A DNA stretch of 64,000 nt, from contig JODI01000062.1 in assembly GCA_000720805.1 (NCBI GenBank), positions 3,259 to 67,258 on the forward strand, given 5' to 3'. Shown piece after piece: positions 7,695 to 16,493 of the stretch. Positions within the stretch are counted from its first letter, which is position 1; every line of letters starts with the position of its first letter. The position numbers were made by a program, and so were the translations under genes. Source of the DNA: Streptomyces violaceoruber (GTDB lineage: Bacteria > Actinomycetota > Actinomycetes > Streptomycetales > Streptomycetaceae). The notes under the pieces were generated by a model that worked only from the letters and a program-made list of their open reading frames with translations, searched no databases and was not told the DNA's origin.

Positions 7695-7771
7695 GCCCGG
7701 GTGGCGCAAACGGGAGACGCAGCCGCCTTAAACGCGGAGAAGTGTGGGTTCGAATCCCACCCCGGGCACCA
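7695..7771 (+). tRNA. tRNA-like gene, anticodon UAA, short variable loop
   Basis: A complete cloverleaf. The 7-bp acceptor GCCCGGG/CCCGGGC is perfect with discriminator A and an encoded CCA. The D arm GCG...CGC has a GG pair in the loop, the anticodon loop CTTAAAC (7727-7733) gives UAA, and the T arm GTGGG-TTCGAAT-CCCAC is perfect. UAA predicts leucine (UUA codons), and the 3-bp D stem looks leucine-like, but the variable region is only 5 nt (GAAGT), whereas bacterial tRNA-Leu has a long variable arm. The bottom pair of the anticodon stem is a G-A mismatch. It is not the classic bldA sequence as I remember it. It may be a divergent or mischarged tRNA, or a non-functional relic. Confidence 0.8.
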
Positions 7772-7774
7772 TCA

Positions 7775-7800
7775 GGTCCGCCTACCGAGGCGGGCCTTCC
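7775..7800 (+). terminator. tRNA terminator hairpin
   Basis: GGTCCGCCT pairs with AGGCGGGCC (one G-T pair) around the loop ACCG, directly after the tRNA CCA and followed by a T-rich stretch. Confidence 0.7.
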
Positions 7801-8070
7801 TGTTTGTGGCACTCTGTCCGGTGCGCGAGACGGGGAACGCCGTGGCCGCCGACGCCGACCTGGGGCGAAGCCGTACGGTCCCGTGCCGGTCCTGACCTCC
7901 ATGTCGGGCGCCGGGGTCAGGTTCACGTCCGGCTCCGGGCGCCTCCGACACGCCTGCGCCCTCCATTGAGGACTTCGCCGCATGACCGTTGACAGCGGGC
8001 GGGTGCGGTCGCAGACTCATGTCCCGGAATAGGTGAAGAAACTTTCACTGTGCGAACGAGAGGCTGGTCG

Positions 8071-9246
8071 ATGCGCACCACCGTCGGCATCATCGGAGCC
8101 GGCCCGGCCGGTCTCCTCCTGGCCCGGCTGCTCCGCAACGCGGGCATCGACTCGGTCGTCCTGGAGAGCCGTGACCGCGCCTACGTCGAGCACCGGCAGC
8201 GGGCCGGGATCCTGGAGCAGGGCACGGTGGACGTCCTGCGCGAGGCCGGCGCCGGGGGACGCATGGACCGCGAGGGACTGCGCCACGACGGCATCGAACT
8301 CCGGTTCGCCAGGCAGCGCCACCGCGTCGACTTCCCCGCCCTCACCGGCGGGCGGTCCGTGATGGTCTACGCCCAGACCGAGGTCTGCAAGGACCTCATC
8401 GCCCTCCAGCTCGCCGAGGGCGGCCCCCTGCTGTTCGGGGCGGAGGCGCTGGCCGTCGAAGGTGCCGACACCGACGGCCCCCGCGTCCGCTTCCGGCACG
8501 AGGGTCGCGAGGACGTCCTGGAGTGCGACTACGTCGTCGGCTGCGACGGCTTCTGGGGTGTGGCCCGCACGGCGATCCCGTCCGAGCTCACCCAGGTGTT
8601 CGAACGAACGTACCCCTTCGGCTGGCTCGGCATCCTCGCCGACGTGCCGCCCTCGCACGACGAGCTGGTCTACGCCCGCCACGACCGCGGCTTCGCCCTG
8701 CTGTCCATGCGCTCCCCGTCCGTCTCCCGCCTCTACCTCCAGGTTCCCGAGGGCGCGGACGCCGGGACATGGGGGGACGAAGCGATCTGGGACGAGCTGG
8801 AGCGCCGCTTCGAGACCGCCGACGACTGGCGGCTGCAGCGCGGCCCGATCACCCAGAAGTCCGTCACCCCGATGCGGTCCTACGTCCACGAGCCCATGCG
8901 GTACGGCCGTCTCTTCCTGGCCGGCGACGCCGCCCACATCGTGCCGCCCACCGGGGCCAAGGGGCTCAACCTGGCCGTCGGGGACGTCGTGACCTTCGCG
9001 CGGGCCCTGATCCACGAGCGGGAGAAGGGCTCGGCGGACCTGCTCGACGCCTACTCCGAGACCTGCCTGCGGCGCGTCTGGCAGGCCGAACGCTTCTCCT
9101 ACGACATGACGAGCCTCCTGCACCGCGCCCCCGACGCCACCGGCTTCGAGGACCGCCTCCAGCTGGCCCGTCTGGAGCGGATCGCCTCCTCCCGCGCCGC
9201 CGAGACCGACCTGGCCCAGGCGTACACCGGGTTCCCGTTCGACTGA
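8071..9246 (+). CDS. pobA: 4-hydroxybenzoate 3-monooxygenase
   Basis: A 391-residue class A flavoprotein hydroxylase converting 4-hydroxybenzoate to protocatechuate with NAD(P)H and oxygen, feeding the beta-ketoadipate pathway. It has the FAD motif GAGPAGLLLARLL at the N-terminus, the EHRQRAGILEQGTVDVLREAG region diagnostic of PobA, VGCDG in the middle and GDAAHIVPPTGAKGLN near 290. ATG at 8071 is chosen over GTG 8050 because GAGAGG precedes it properly. Length equals that of characterised PobA. No PobR-like regulator is intact nearby, although a possible AraC remnant lies 1 kb upstream. Confidence 0.93.
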   Translation: MRTTVGIIGAGPAGLLLARLLRNAGIDSVVLESRDRAYVEHRQRAGILEQGTVDVLREAGAGGRMDREGLRHDGIELRFARQRHRVDFPALTGGRSVMVYAQTEVCKDLIALQLAEGGPLLFGAEALAVEGADTDGPRVRFRHEGREDVLECDYVVGCDGFWGVARTAIPSELTQVFERTYPFGWLGILADVPPSHDELVYARHDRGFALLSMRSPSVSRLYLQVPEGADAGTWGDEAIWDELERRFETADDWRLQRGPITQKSVTPMRSYVHEPMRYGRLFLAGDAAHIVPPTGAKGLNLAVGDVVTFARALIHEREKGSADLLDAYSETCLRRVWQAERFSYDMTSLLHRAPDATGFEDRLQLARLERIASSRAAETDLAQAYTGFPFD

Positions 9247-9406
9247 TCGGCCCTGTGGGCGACCCCTCCGGTGGGGGGAATCACTCGCGCGCGTAGCGTG
9301 TTGCGCACCACGACGAGGGAAAGATCCTCCCCAAGCACTAGGGTCAATCCTTTGCCTACCTATTACTCTTGAGCCAAGGCCACGAGGGTGGCCATGGAGG
9401 AGTGAA

Positions 9407-10300
9407 ATGAGGAGCAGCAACCCGGTCTTCTCGCGACGGGGGTTCAGCCGCGACAACGGCTACGCGGGCTTCAACACCGCGCCGCAGGCCGGGGGCGCAG
9501 CTGTAGGCACGCAGGGCAACCCCTACGCGCAGCCGCAGGGCGGCAACCCGTACGCCCAGAACCCGTACGCGCAGCAGGACCTGCAGCACGGCGCACCGCC
9601 GCAGGCCCCGGCCACCACCGGCAGGATGACGATCGACGACGTCGTCCTGCGCACCGGCACCACGCTCGGCGTCCTGATCGTCACAGCCGCGCTCGCCTGG
9701 GCGCTGCTGCCGATCGACGACGCGAACATCAGCCGGTCGTACGGCATCGGCATCGGTGCCGCGCTGATCGGCATGGTCCTGGCCTTCGTCCAGTCCTTCA
9801 AGCGCAAGGCCTCGCCCGCGCTGATCCTGACGTACGCCGCGTTCGAGGGTGTGTTCCTCGGCGTGCTGTCCAACATCGTCGACAACCGCATCGCCGACGG
9901 TGCGGCCATGCAGGCCGTGATCGGCACCATGGCGGTCTTCGCCGGCGTGCTGGTCGCGTACAAGGCGGGCTGGATCCGCGTCAACCGCCGGTTCTACGGC
10001 TTCGTGATGGCGGCCGCGCTCGGCTTCGTCCTGCTGATGACGGTGAACCTGCTGTTCGCGGTCTTCGGCGGCGGTGACGGCCTCGGCTTCCGCAGCGGCG
10101 CGCTCGGCGTGGTCTTCGGCGTCATCGGCATCCTGCTCGGCGCGTGCTTCCTGGCCCTGGACTTCAAGCAGGTCGAGGACGGCATCGCGTACGGCGCACC
10201 GCGCGAGGAGGCGTGGCTGGCGGCCTTCGGGCTGACGCTGACGCTGGTGTGGATCTACATGGAGTTCCTGAGGCTCATCGCGATCCTCAACAACGACTAG
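9407..10300 (+). CDS. Bax inhibitor-1/YccA-family membrane protein
   Basis: A 297-residue protein with a roughly 75-residue N-terminal cytoplasmic region rich in Gly, Gln, Asn, Pro and Tyr (repeated NPYAQ) followed by seven hydrophobic segments of the UPF0005/BI-1 fold, ending DFKQVEDGIAYGAPREEAWLAAFGL and a last helix with DD-type acidic residues. The actinobacterial branch is conserved but its role, perhaps ion or pH homeostasis, is not settled. ATG 9407 follows GGAGGAG. Single-gene unit ending in a strong terminator. Confidence 0.9.
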   Translation: MRSSNPVFSRRGFSRDNGYAGFNTAPQAGGAAVGTQGNPYAQPQGGNPYAQNPYAQQDLQHGAPPQAPATTGRMTIDDVVLRTGTTLGVLIVTAALAWALLPIDDANISRSYGIGIGAALIGMVLAFVQSFKRKASPALILTYAAFEGVFLGVLSNIVDNRIADGAAMQAVIGTMAVFAGVLVAYKAGWIRVNRRFYGFVMAAALGFVLLMTVNLLFAVFGGGDGLGFRSGALGVVFGVIGILLGACFLALDFKQVEDGIAYGAPREEAWLAAFGLTLTLVWIYMEFLRLIAILNND

Positions 10301-10322
10301 TCCGCCCGGCGGCAGTCGCGGA

Positions 10323-10350
10323 GGGGGCCCCGGTCGTGACCGGGGCCCCC
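10323..10350 (+). terminator. Strong terminator
   Basis: GGGGGCCCCGGTC (10323-10335) pairs perfectly with 10338-10350, followed by TCGTCGTCTG repeats; placed just after the BI-1 gene. Confidence 0.8.
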
Positions 10351-10401
10351 TCGTCGTCTGTCGTCGTCTGTCGTCGGCTGGCGTTCAGCTGCGGTGCGCA
10401 C

Positions 10402-10632
10402 CTAGACGAACTTGCGCGCGGCCCTCCTCAGGTCGTACTCGTGGACGATCGCCTTCGCGTGGCCGTACGCGAGATCGTGTTCATGGCGAAGCCAGCTGAC
10501 CTTTTCCTCGAAGCGGAAGAGAGCCGGGCCTTCTTCGACGGTGCGCAGCCAGTCGGACACTTCACGACCGGTGCAGTGGGGGATGCGGGCGAGCATGTTG
10601 CGGTGGGTCTCCTCGGAGAGGACGTGGGACAT
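10402..10632 (-). CDS. Small conserved protein, DUF4287-like
   Basis: A 76-residue basic protein: SEETHRNMLARIPHCTGREV, then SDWLRTVEEG and WLRHEHDLAYGHAKAIVHEY. This order matches the short DUF4287-type domain, a helical protein with a conserved histidine-rich GHAxAIVHEY tail seen across actinomycetes. Function unknown. ATG at 10632 chosen because only from there does the family-like sequence begin; the frame continues further upstream without a plausible start. Confidence 0.75.
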   Translation of the reverse strand: MSHVLSEETHRNMLARIPHCTGREVSDWLRTVEEGPALFRFEEKVSWLRHEHDLAYGHAKAIVHEYDLRRAARKFV

Positions 10633-10737
10633 CGGCGCCTCCGGACGCAAAGGGGATGTAAGCCGGTCCTTCAGGTCACCGTGCCTGAGTGTTCGCCCGT
10701 TGGCAACAGTCCCGGAGCGTCGCGATACGCTCGCCGC

Positions 10738-11049
10738 GTGGTGGATACGACGCCTTTGACCCGTGCCGTGGATCACTTTGCCGACCTGCTGCGGGCGGCA
10801 CCGCAGAGTCGGTTGCAGCGGGGGGCCGCCGCGGAGGCCCTGGGATTGGCTCGGGCGTTGTCCCGGTGGGCGCAGATTCTGGACGCGCCGGACGTGGAGC
10901 CCCGGGTGATGCCGGATGCCGGGATGTTCGCCGCCGCCGATCAGATCACCGTGGCCGTACACGACTTGGCCCTCGTGCTGGAGGACGAGGGGCAGGTTGC
11001 CGACGCTGTGCGGTTGGTGGAAGAGGCGCAGAAGAGGGCCGGGGTATGA
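10738..11049 (+). CDS. Conserved hypothetical protein
   Basis: A 103-residue, mostly helical acidic protein with a GTG start (10738, or the adjacent GTG at 10741): VDTTPLTRAVDHFADLLRAA and, at the C-terminus, ALVLEDEGQVADAVRLVEEA. Coding pattern and third-position GC are those of a real gene. No motif gives a function. It runs divergently from the DUF4287-like gene and convergently with the next gene, which begins only 17 bp away with no terminator visible. Confidence 0.7.
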   Translation: MVDTTPLTRAVDHFADLLRAAPQSRLQRGAAAEALGLARALSRWAQILDAPDVEPRVMPDAGMFAAADQITVAVHDLALVLEDEGQVADAVRLVEEAQKRAGV

Positions 11050-11066
11050 GCCCGTGATCAATACAC

Positions 11067-11855
11067 TTAGAGGCTCGCTATGACCCTGTCCGCCAGGATG
11101 TAGACGCTCTCCTCACCGCACGCGAACGTCAGGGTGTACGCGCCCGAGATGCCGGAGCCGCCGAGGAGGAACGGGGTCTCGCCGGCGCGCAGGGCCGCTG
11201 CGAGGCGTTCCGCTGTTTCGCGGTGGCCCGGGGTCATGCAGAGGGTGGTGCCGTCGGCGAAGACGTAGACGTCGAGGGTGCCGAGGGGGCCGGGGCGGAC
11301 GTCGGCCAGTTCGGTGGCGGACGAGGCCAGTTCCTCCAGGGTGGCCACCGTGCGCTCGTGGTCGTTGACGGCCGGCGAGGAGACCGGGACGAAGTCCGGG
11401 TGGGAGGGGTGACGGCGGCGGGCGGCGGCCAGTTCCGCGGAGTCGCCGGCGAGCTCGTCGGTGTCGGCGGGCTCGGTGACCGACTCCAAGGGCTCCAGGC
11501 CCACGAAATCGCTCGGCCGGGGCAGGAACAGCTCGCTGTCGGGCAGACCCAGCAGCGAGGGCGGCTCGGTGGCGCCGTGGGCCTCCTGCGCGGCCCAGAA
11601 GGCACGCGCCTCGGCGAGCTCGCGCTCACGCTCCTCGGCGAGGGCCTCCGCCACGGCGGCGCGTATCTCGTCGACGTCGGCCGCGGCGCGGGCGGCGGGT
11701 ACGAGGCCCCGCGCGGCCGTGGCGTTGTTCTTGGCGAACTCGGCATGCAGGGCGGCGACCTGCCGGCGCAGCACCATGAGCGTGCGCAGGACGGCGACGC
11801 CCACGGCGCCAGTGGCGGCCGTGGTGACCAGCAAGGCGATCGGCATGGCGCTCAC
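11067..11855 (-). CDS. Membrane-anchored hypothetical protein
   Basis: A 262-residue protein: one N-terminal transmembrane helix (about residues 5-25), a charged coiled-coil-like stretch rich in Ala, Glu and Arg (about 35-95), a linker, and a C-terminal globular part (about 165-262) with ELADVRPGPLGTLDVYVFAD and FACGEESVYILADRVIASL. The GTG at 11855 has GGGAG 8 nt upstream. No named domain is recognised. Confidence 0.75.
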   Translation of the reverse strand: MSAMPIALLVTTAATGAVGVAVLRTLMVLRRQVAALHAEFAKNNATAARGLVPAARAAADVDEIRAAVAEALAEERERELAEARAFWAAQEAHGATEPPSLLGLPDSELFLPRPSDFVGLEPLESVTEPADTDELAGDSAELAAARRRHPSHPDFVPVSSPAVNDHERTVATLEELASSATELADVRPGPLGTLDVYVFADGTTLCMTPGHRETAERLAAALRAGETPFLLGGSGISGAYTLTFACGEESVYILADRVIASL

Positions 11856-12053
11856 TGACGTACTCCCGGTTCAAAGTCGACCCCCGACTTCCTACATCAG
11901 CTTGAAGGGCGGACTAACCCTCTGTCAGTGCGTAACGTCACGAACCGGACAGGAGTTGGGGCCCAATCTGTGCTGCTGAAGTGGGGTTGACCTGCATGAA
12001 TCCCTCATTCGAGGGAGATAGGTCACATCCTGGGGGAGATTGGATCACAAATC
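11856..12053. other. Intergenic region upstream of membrane protein
   Basis: About 200 bp between two minus-strand genes that should hold the promoter of the membrane-anchored protein. No ORF is supported. Confidence 0.4.
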
Positions 12054-12088
12054 GGCCCAGAACCCTGGGGGTTTCCGGGTTCTGGGCC
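12054..12088 (-). terminator. Thiolase terminator
   Basis: A perfect 12-bp stem (GGCCCAGAACCC at 12054-12065 with 12077-12088), 11-nt loop, 57 bp beyond the thiolase stop on the minus strand. Confidence 0.8.
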
Positions 12089-12144
12089 CGATTGTCACGC
12101 TGAGCTCCCGTACGGATACGGGCGGTTGATGGTTCCGGTGGAGG

Positions 12145-13365
12145 TCAGCTCAGGCGCTCGATCACCATCGCCATGCCCTGGCCGCCGCCGACGCACATCG
12201 TCTCCAGACCGAACTGCTTGTCGTGGAACTGGAGGGAGTTGATGAGCGTGCCGGTGATGCGGGCGCCGGTCATGCCGAAGGGGTGCCCGACGGCGATGGC
12301 GCCGCCGTTGACGTTCAGCTTCTCCAGCGGGAGGCCGAGCTCGCGGTAGGAGGGGATCACCTGGGCGGCGAACGCCTCGTTGATCTCGGCCAGGTCGATG
12401 TCGTCGATCGTCAGGCCCGCGCGGCGCAGGGCCTGGTTGCTGGCGTCGACCGGGCCGAGGCCCATGATCTCGGGGGACAGGCCGGAGACGCCGGTCGACA
12501 CGATGCGGGCGAGCGGGGTCAGACCGAGCTCGCGGGCCTTGGTGTCGCTCATGATGACGACCGCGGCGGCGCCGTCGTTCAGCGGGCAGCAGTTGCCGGC
12601 GGTGACCAGGCCGTCGGGGCGGAAGACCGGCTTGAGGCCCGTCACGCCCTCCATGGTGACGCCGGGGCGCGGGCCGTCGTCCTTGCTGACGACCGTGCCG
12701 TCGGGGGTGGTGACCGGGGTGATCTCGCGCTCCCAGAAGCCGTTCTTGATGGCTTCCTCGGCGAGGTTCTGCGAGCGGACGCCGAACTCGTCCATGTCCT
12801 GGCGGGTGACGCCCTTGAGGCGGGCGAGGTTCTCGGCGGTCTGGCCCATCGCGATGTACGGGTCGGGGACGAGACCGTCCTCGCGCGGGTCGTGCCAGGT
12901 GGTGCCCTCCTGCTGGGCGACCTCGGCGGTGCGGGCTTCGGCCTCCGCGAAAAGGGGGTTGTGCGTGTCCGGAAGGCTGTCGGAGTTGCCCTTCGTGAAG
13001 CGGGACACCATCTCCACGCCCGCCGAGATGAAGACGTCGCCCTCGCCGGCCTTGATGGCGTGCAGGGCCATCCGGCTGGTCTGCAGGGAGGAGGAGCAGT
13101 AGCGGGTGACCGTGCAGCCGGGGAGGTGGTCCATGCCCATCTGTACGGCGACGATGCGGCCGAGGTTGTTGCCCTGCTCACCGCCGGGCAGACCGCACCC
13201 GAGCATCAGGTCGTCGATGTCCTTGGGGTCGAGCTCCGGAACCTTGGCGAGGGCGGCCTGGATGATCGTGGCGGTGAGGTCGTCCGGGCGCAGGTCCTTC
13301 AGAGAGCCCTTGAATGCTCGGCCGATGGGGGAGCGGGCGGTCGAGACGATCACGGCTTCGGGCAT
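12145..13365 (-). CDS. Acetyl-CoA C-acyltransferase (thiolase)
   Basis: A 406-residue thiolase that either condenses two acetyl-CoA or cleaves 3-ketoacyl-CoA. The nucleophilic Cys is residue 90 in TRYCSSSLQ, the catalytic His is 361 in [11 protein letters not shown], and the second Cys is 391 in CVGGGQGMA. Length is normal. ATG 13365 has GGAG upstream. Motifs do not separate the biosynthetic (PhaA/AtoB) from the degradative (FadA) role; absence of a neighbouring hydratase/dehydrogenase gene leaves it open. Single-gene unit with its own terminator. Confidence 0.92.
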   Translation of the reverse strand: MPEAVIVSTARSPIGRAFKGSLKDLRPDDLTATIIQAALAKVPELDPKDIDDLMLGCGLPGGEQGNNLGRIVAVQMGMDHLPGCTVTRYCSSSLQTSRMALHAIKAGEGDVFISAGVEMVSRFTKGNSDSLPDTHNPLFAEAEARTAEVAQQEGTTWHDPREDGLVPDPYIAMGQTAENLARLKGVTRQDMDEFGVRSQNLAEEAIKNGFWEREITPVTTPDGTVVSKDDGPRPGVTMEGVTGLKPVFRPDGLVTAGNCCPLNDGAAAVVIMSDTKARELGLTPLARIVSTGVSGLSPEIMGLGPVDASNQALRRAGLTIDDIDLAEINEAFAAQVIPSYRELGLPLEKLNVNGGAIAVGHPFGMTGARITGTLINSLQFHDKQFGLETMCVGGGQGMAMVIERLS

Positions 13366-13468
13366 GACGGCTCCATTGGCGTTATGGGATATGCAGGGCT
13401 GTGGGGGAAGTTACCCGTACGTACGGACTCGGTCACGGGTATCGCCGTGTGACTATGACCGCAGTTTT

Positions 13469-14590
13469 CTAAGCGCTTGCTTTGTCGGCCTGCCGAGGAG
13501 CCCCGGGAGGCCGAGGAGCCCCGGGAGGCCCGGGAGCCCGAGGAGCCCCGGGAGGCCCGGGAGCCCGAGGAGCCCCGGGAGGCCCGGGAGCCCGAGGAGC
13601 CCCGGGAGGCCCGGGAGCCCGGCGCTTCAGCAGGGCCCAGGGCCCCTTCGGGCCGCTCGGTACCGCCGCCGCGACCTCCGTGCCGGCCTCCGACGCCGCC
13701 TCGGCGGCCGCTCGGGCGACCGGGAGGAAGCCCTCGCGGCGGGACGCGTCCGGGCGGTCCTCGTCGGCCGGCCACAGGCCCAGGGCCGCGCAGACCGTCG
13801 GCAGGACGGCCATCGCCGCCGTGGCGTAGCCCTCCGCGGAGGGGTGGTAGTTGTCGGGGCCGAACAGCTCCCGCGGGTTCGCCTCGAACTCCGGGCCCAG
13901 CAGGTCGCCCAGCGACACCGTACGGCCGCCCTGCTCGACGACCCCGATCGTCTGGGCCGCCGCCAGCTGGCGGGAGGCCCGGCGGGCCAGCCAGCGCAGC
14001 GGCTGCTGTACCGGCTCGATGGTGCCCAGATCAGGGCAGGTGCCGACCACCACCTCGGCGCCGGCGGTGCGCAGCCGTCGTACCGCGGTCGCCAGATGGC
14101 GGACCGAGCGGGTCGCCGGCATCCGGCGGGTGACGTCGTTCGCGCCGATCATGATCACGCAGATGTCGGGCACCAGGGACGGTTCCGCCAGCGTCAGGGC
14201 CACCTGGCGGTCCAGGTCGTCGGAGGTGGCCCCGGGCAGGGCGACGTTGCGCAGTTCCACCGGCCGTTCCGCCACCGCCGCGAGGCCCGACGCCAGCAGC
14301 GCGCCCGGGGTCTGGCCCGCCCGGTGGACGCCCTGGCCCGCGGCGGTGGAGTCGCCCAGCATCACCAGGCGCAGGGGCGGTTCGTCGGGGACGGCGTAGA
14401 CATGGCCGTAGCGGCCCTCCGCGTGCGGGACGTGCGGCGCCGTGCCGTTGCCCACCTGTCGCCTGGCCAGCCGGACCTCCGCCAGCAGCAGCCCCATGGC
14501 CGCCGCACCGGCCAGCCCGATCCCGCCGCCGCCGTACGCGGCACCGGCCGCGATCCGCCGGGCCACCCTCGCCCTCGACATCCTCGTCAT
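13469..14590 (-). CDS. Secreted/membrane SGNH (GDSL) hydrolase with collagen-like tail
   Basis: A 373-residue lipase/esterase-fold protein. An N-terminal hydrophobic segment (about residues 10-35) anchors or exports it. Block I is [12 protein letters not shown] with the Ser nucleophile, then [10 protein letters not shown], block [14 protein letters not shown], and block [11 protein letters not shown] with the catalytic Asp/His pair. After residue 320 comes a tail of four APGPPGAPR units plus a partial one. ATG at 14590; a second ATG lies 3 codons downstream. Divergent from the cystathionine beta-synthase gene. Substrate unknown. Confidence 0.9.
   Translation of the reverse strand: MTRMSRARVARRIAAGAAYGGGGIGLAGAAAMGLLLAEVRLARRQVGNGTAPHVPHAEGRYGHVYAVPDEPPLRLVMLGDSTAAGQGVHRAGQTPGALLASGLAAVAERPVELRNVALPGATSDDLDRQVALTLAEPSLVPDICVIMIGANDVTRRMPATRSVRHLATAVRRLRTAGAEVVVGTCPDLGTIEPVQQPLRWLARRASRQLAAAQTIGVVEQGGRTVSLGDLLGPEFEANPRELFGPDNYHPSAEGYATAAMAVLPTVCAALGLWPADEDRPDASRREGFLPVARAAAEAASEAGTEVAAAVPSGPKGPWALLKRRAPGPPGAPRAPGPPGAPRAPGPPGAPRAPGPPGAPRPPGAPRQADKASA
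13495..13624. repeat. 27-bp tandem repeat in hydrolase tail
   Basis: About 4.5 copies of a 27-bp unit coding, on the minus strand, for APGPPGAPR. Copies are almost identical at DNA level, which suggests recent expansion and likely length variation between strains. Confidence 0.85.
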
Positions 14591-14750
14591 ACGTCGCCGC
14601 CACCTCCTCGAATCCGTACAACCACTCCTTGCCCCGTACGGACCGTCGCCCAATCTCAACGGTGGGTGAACGACCGCCACGGGTCGCGGGAACCCATAGG
14701 CTGGCGGAACAGTCACGACCACTTTCTTTTGCAAGCATCCGGAGACAACG

Positions 14751-16139
14751 GTGCAATTCCACGACTCGATGATCAGCCTCGTCGGCAACACCCCGCTGGT
14801 GAGGCTCAACAGCGTGACCAAGGGCATGGGGGCGACCGTCCTGGCCAAGGTGGAGTACTTCAACCCCGGCGGTTCCGTGAAGGACCGCATCGCCCTGCGG
14901 ATGATCGAGGCCGCGGAGGAGAGCGGGGCGCTCAAACCCGGCGGCACGATCGTCGAGCCGACCAGTGGAAACACCGGCGTCGGCCTCGCCATCGTGGCGC
15001 AGCAGAAGGGGTACAAGTGCATCTTCGTGTGCCCCGACAAGGTGAGCACCGACAAGATCAACGTGTTGCGGGCGTACGGCGCCGAGGTCGTCGTCTGCCC
15101 GACCGCCGTGGACCCGGAGCACCCCGACTCCTACTACAACGTCTCCGACCGGCTGGTCCGGGAGACGCCCGGCGCCTGGAAGCCCGACCAGTACTCCAAC
15201 CCCCACAACCCGCTCTCCCACTACCACTCGACCGGCCCCGAGCTGTGGGAGCAGACGGAGGGGAGGATCACCCACTTCGTGGCGGGCGTGGGCACCGGCG
15301 GCACCATCTCCGGGACCGGGCGCTACCTGAAGGACGTCAGCGACGGCAAGGTGAAGGTCATCGGCGCCGACCCCGAGGGTTCCGTGTACTCGGGCGGGTC
15401 CGGGCGGCCGTATCTCGTCGAGGGCGTCGGTGAGGACTTCTGGCCGACCGCCTACGACCGGACCGTCGCCGACGAGATCGTCGCCGTGTCCGACAAGGAC
15501 TCCTTCCAGATGACCCGCCGGCTCGCCAAGGAGGAGGGCCTGCTGGTGGGCGGCTCCTGCGGGATGGCCGTCGTCGCCGCGCTGAAGGTCGCCGAGCGGC
15601 TCGGCGAGGACGATGTCGTGGTGGTCCTCCTGCCCGACAGCGGGCGCGGCTACCTCAGCAAGATCTTCAACGACGAGTGGATGGCCGACTACGGCTTCCT
15701 GGAGGACGAGGGCCCCAGCGCCCGCGTCGCCGACGTCCTCAACGACAAGGAGCACGGCCGCATCCCGTCCCTCGTCCACATGCACCCGGACGAAACCGTG
15801 GGCCAGGCCATCGAGGTGCTGCGCGAGTACGGCGTCTCGCAGATGCCGATCGTCAAGCCCGGCGCCGGTCACCCGGACGTCATGGCGGCCGAGGTCGTCG
15901 GGTCGGTCGTGGAACGGGAGCTGCTCAACGCCCTGTTCGCGCAAGCCGCCTCCCTGGAGGACCCGCTGGAGAAGCACATGTCGCCGCCGCTGCCCCAGGT
16001 CGGCTCCGGCGAGCCGGTCGGGGACCTGATGTCCGTGCTGGGCGCGGCCGACGCGGCGATCGTCCTCGTCGAGGGCAAGCCGACCGGTGTGATCAGCCGG
16101 CAGGACCTGCTGGCCTTCCTCGCCAAGAGCGGGAAGTGA
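14751..16139 (+). CDS. cbs: Cystathionine beta-synthase with CBS pair
   Basis: A 462-residue PLP enzyme of reverse transsulfuration joining serine and homocysteine to cystathionine. Residues 1-330 form the beta-family PLP fold: the Schiff-base lysine is K44 in GGSVKDRIAL, TSGNTG is at 71-76, and a GTGGT phosphate loop is near 183. Residues about 340-462 carry two CBS motifs as in the eukaryotic enzyme. There is no N-terminal haem domain. Start GTG 14751 follows GGAG. Distinguished from cysteine synthase by the C-terminal CBS pair and the length. Confidence 0.92.
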   Translation: MQFHDSMISLVGNTPLVRLNSVTKGMGATVLAKVEYFNPGGSVKDRIALRMIEAAEESGALKPGGTIVEPTSGNTGVGLAIVAQQKGYKCIFVCPDKVSTDKINVLRAYGAEVVVCPTAVDPEHPDSYYNVSDRLVRETPGAWKPDQYSNPHNPLSHYHSTGPELWEQTEGRITHFVAGVGTGGTISGTGRYLKDVSDGKVKVIGADPEGSVYSGGSGRPYLVEGVGEDFWPTAYDRTVADEIVAVSDKDSFQMTRRLAKEEGLLVGGSCGMAVVAALKVAERLGEDDVVVVLLPDSGRGYLSKIFNDEWMADYGFLEDEGPSARVADVLNDKEHGRIPSLVHMHPDETVGQAIEVLREYGVSQMPIVKPGAGHPDVMAAEVVGSVVERELLNALFAQAASLEDPLEKHMSPPLPQVGSGEPVGDLMSVLGAADAAIVLVEGKPTGVISRQDLLAFLAKSGK

Positions 16140-16493
16140 CGGTAAACGTGCGGTGAACGGGCCCTGACGGCGGCGAACTTGTGGCGGTCCGCCGATTCGG
16201 AGGACTTCGCGGAAGTGGTACGAGCGCGTCACGTCCACGCAGCACACGCTTAACACGGGTCCGGCACATTAGTGGATGTCGGCAGGGCGGGAGCGGCTCC
16301 CCGCCCCACCGGCAACCGAAACGTCCAAGGACCTCCGGAGCGGCTCCCGGACCTCCATGGACGCCCGGACGCGTAAGCCCGGCCCTGACCCGGCCCGCGT
16401 CCTTCGCGGGGACCGCCGTCGTCCCGCCCCCCTTTACCGGGGGTGCGGCGGTCCCCGCGCCAAACCTTCCCCGGCCCGGATTGCCCCGGCCGG
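16140..16493. other. Intergenic region with repeated hairpin element
   Basis: 354 bp between convergent cystathionine beta-synthase and the MmyB-type regulator. No ORF is supported. It contains the structured repeat at 16406-16458 described separately. Confidence 0.6.
16406..16458. repeat. Dispersed hairpin element, copy 1
   Basis: A 13-bp perfect outer stem (GCGGGGACCGCCG at 16406-16418, complement at 16446-16458) encloses a C-rich/G-rich inner stem. A second copy at 35936-35986 shares 27 nt on the left side and 19 nt on the right with no mismatch while the loop differs. Confidence 0.85.

Noticed and set aside
7695..7771. Identification of the tRNA as bldA
   Set aside because: bldA as remembered has a long variable arm and a different anticodon stem; here the variable loop is 5 nt.
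7695..7771. tRNA as the attachment site of a left-hand genomic island
   Set aside because: The 3-prime end faces the housekeeping side, and no integrase or repeated tRNA 3-prime segment was seen.
13495..13624. Possible CRISPR array
   Set aside because: The units are contiguous 27-bp repeats in frame with a protein; no spacers and no cas genes.
14031..16256. 741-codon reverse ORF across cystathionine beta-synthase
   Set aside because: Antisense shadow joined to an off-frame read of the SGNH hydrolase gene; no conserved motif.
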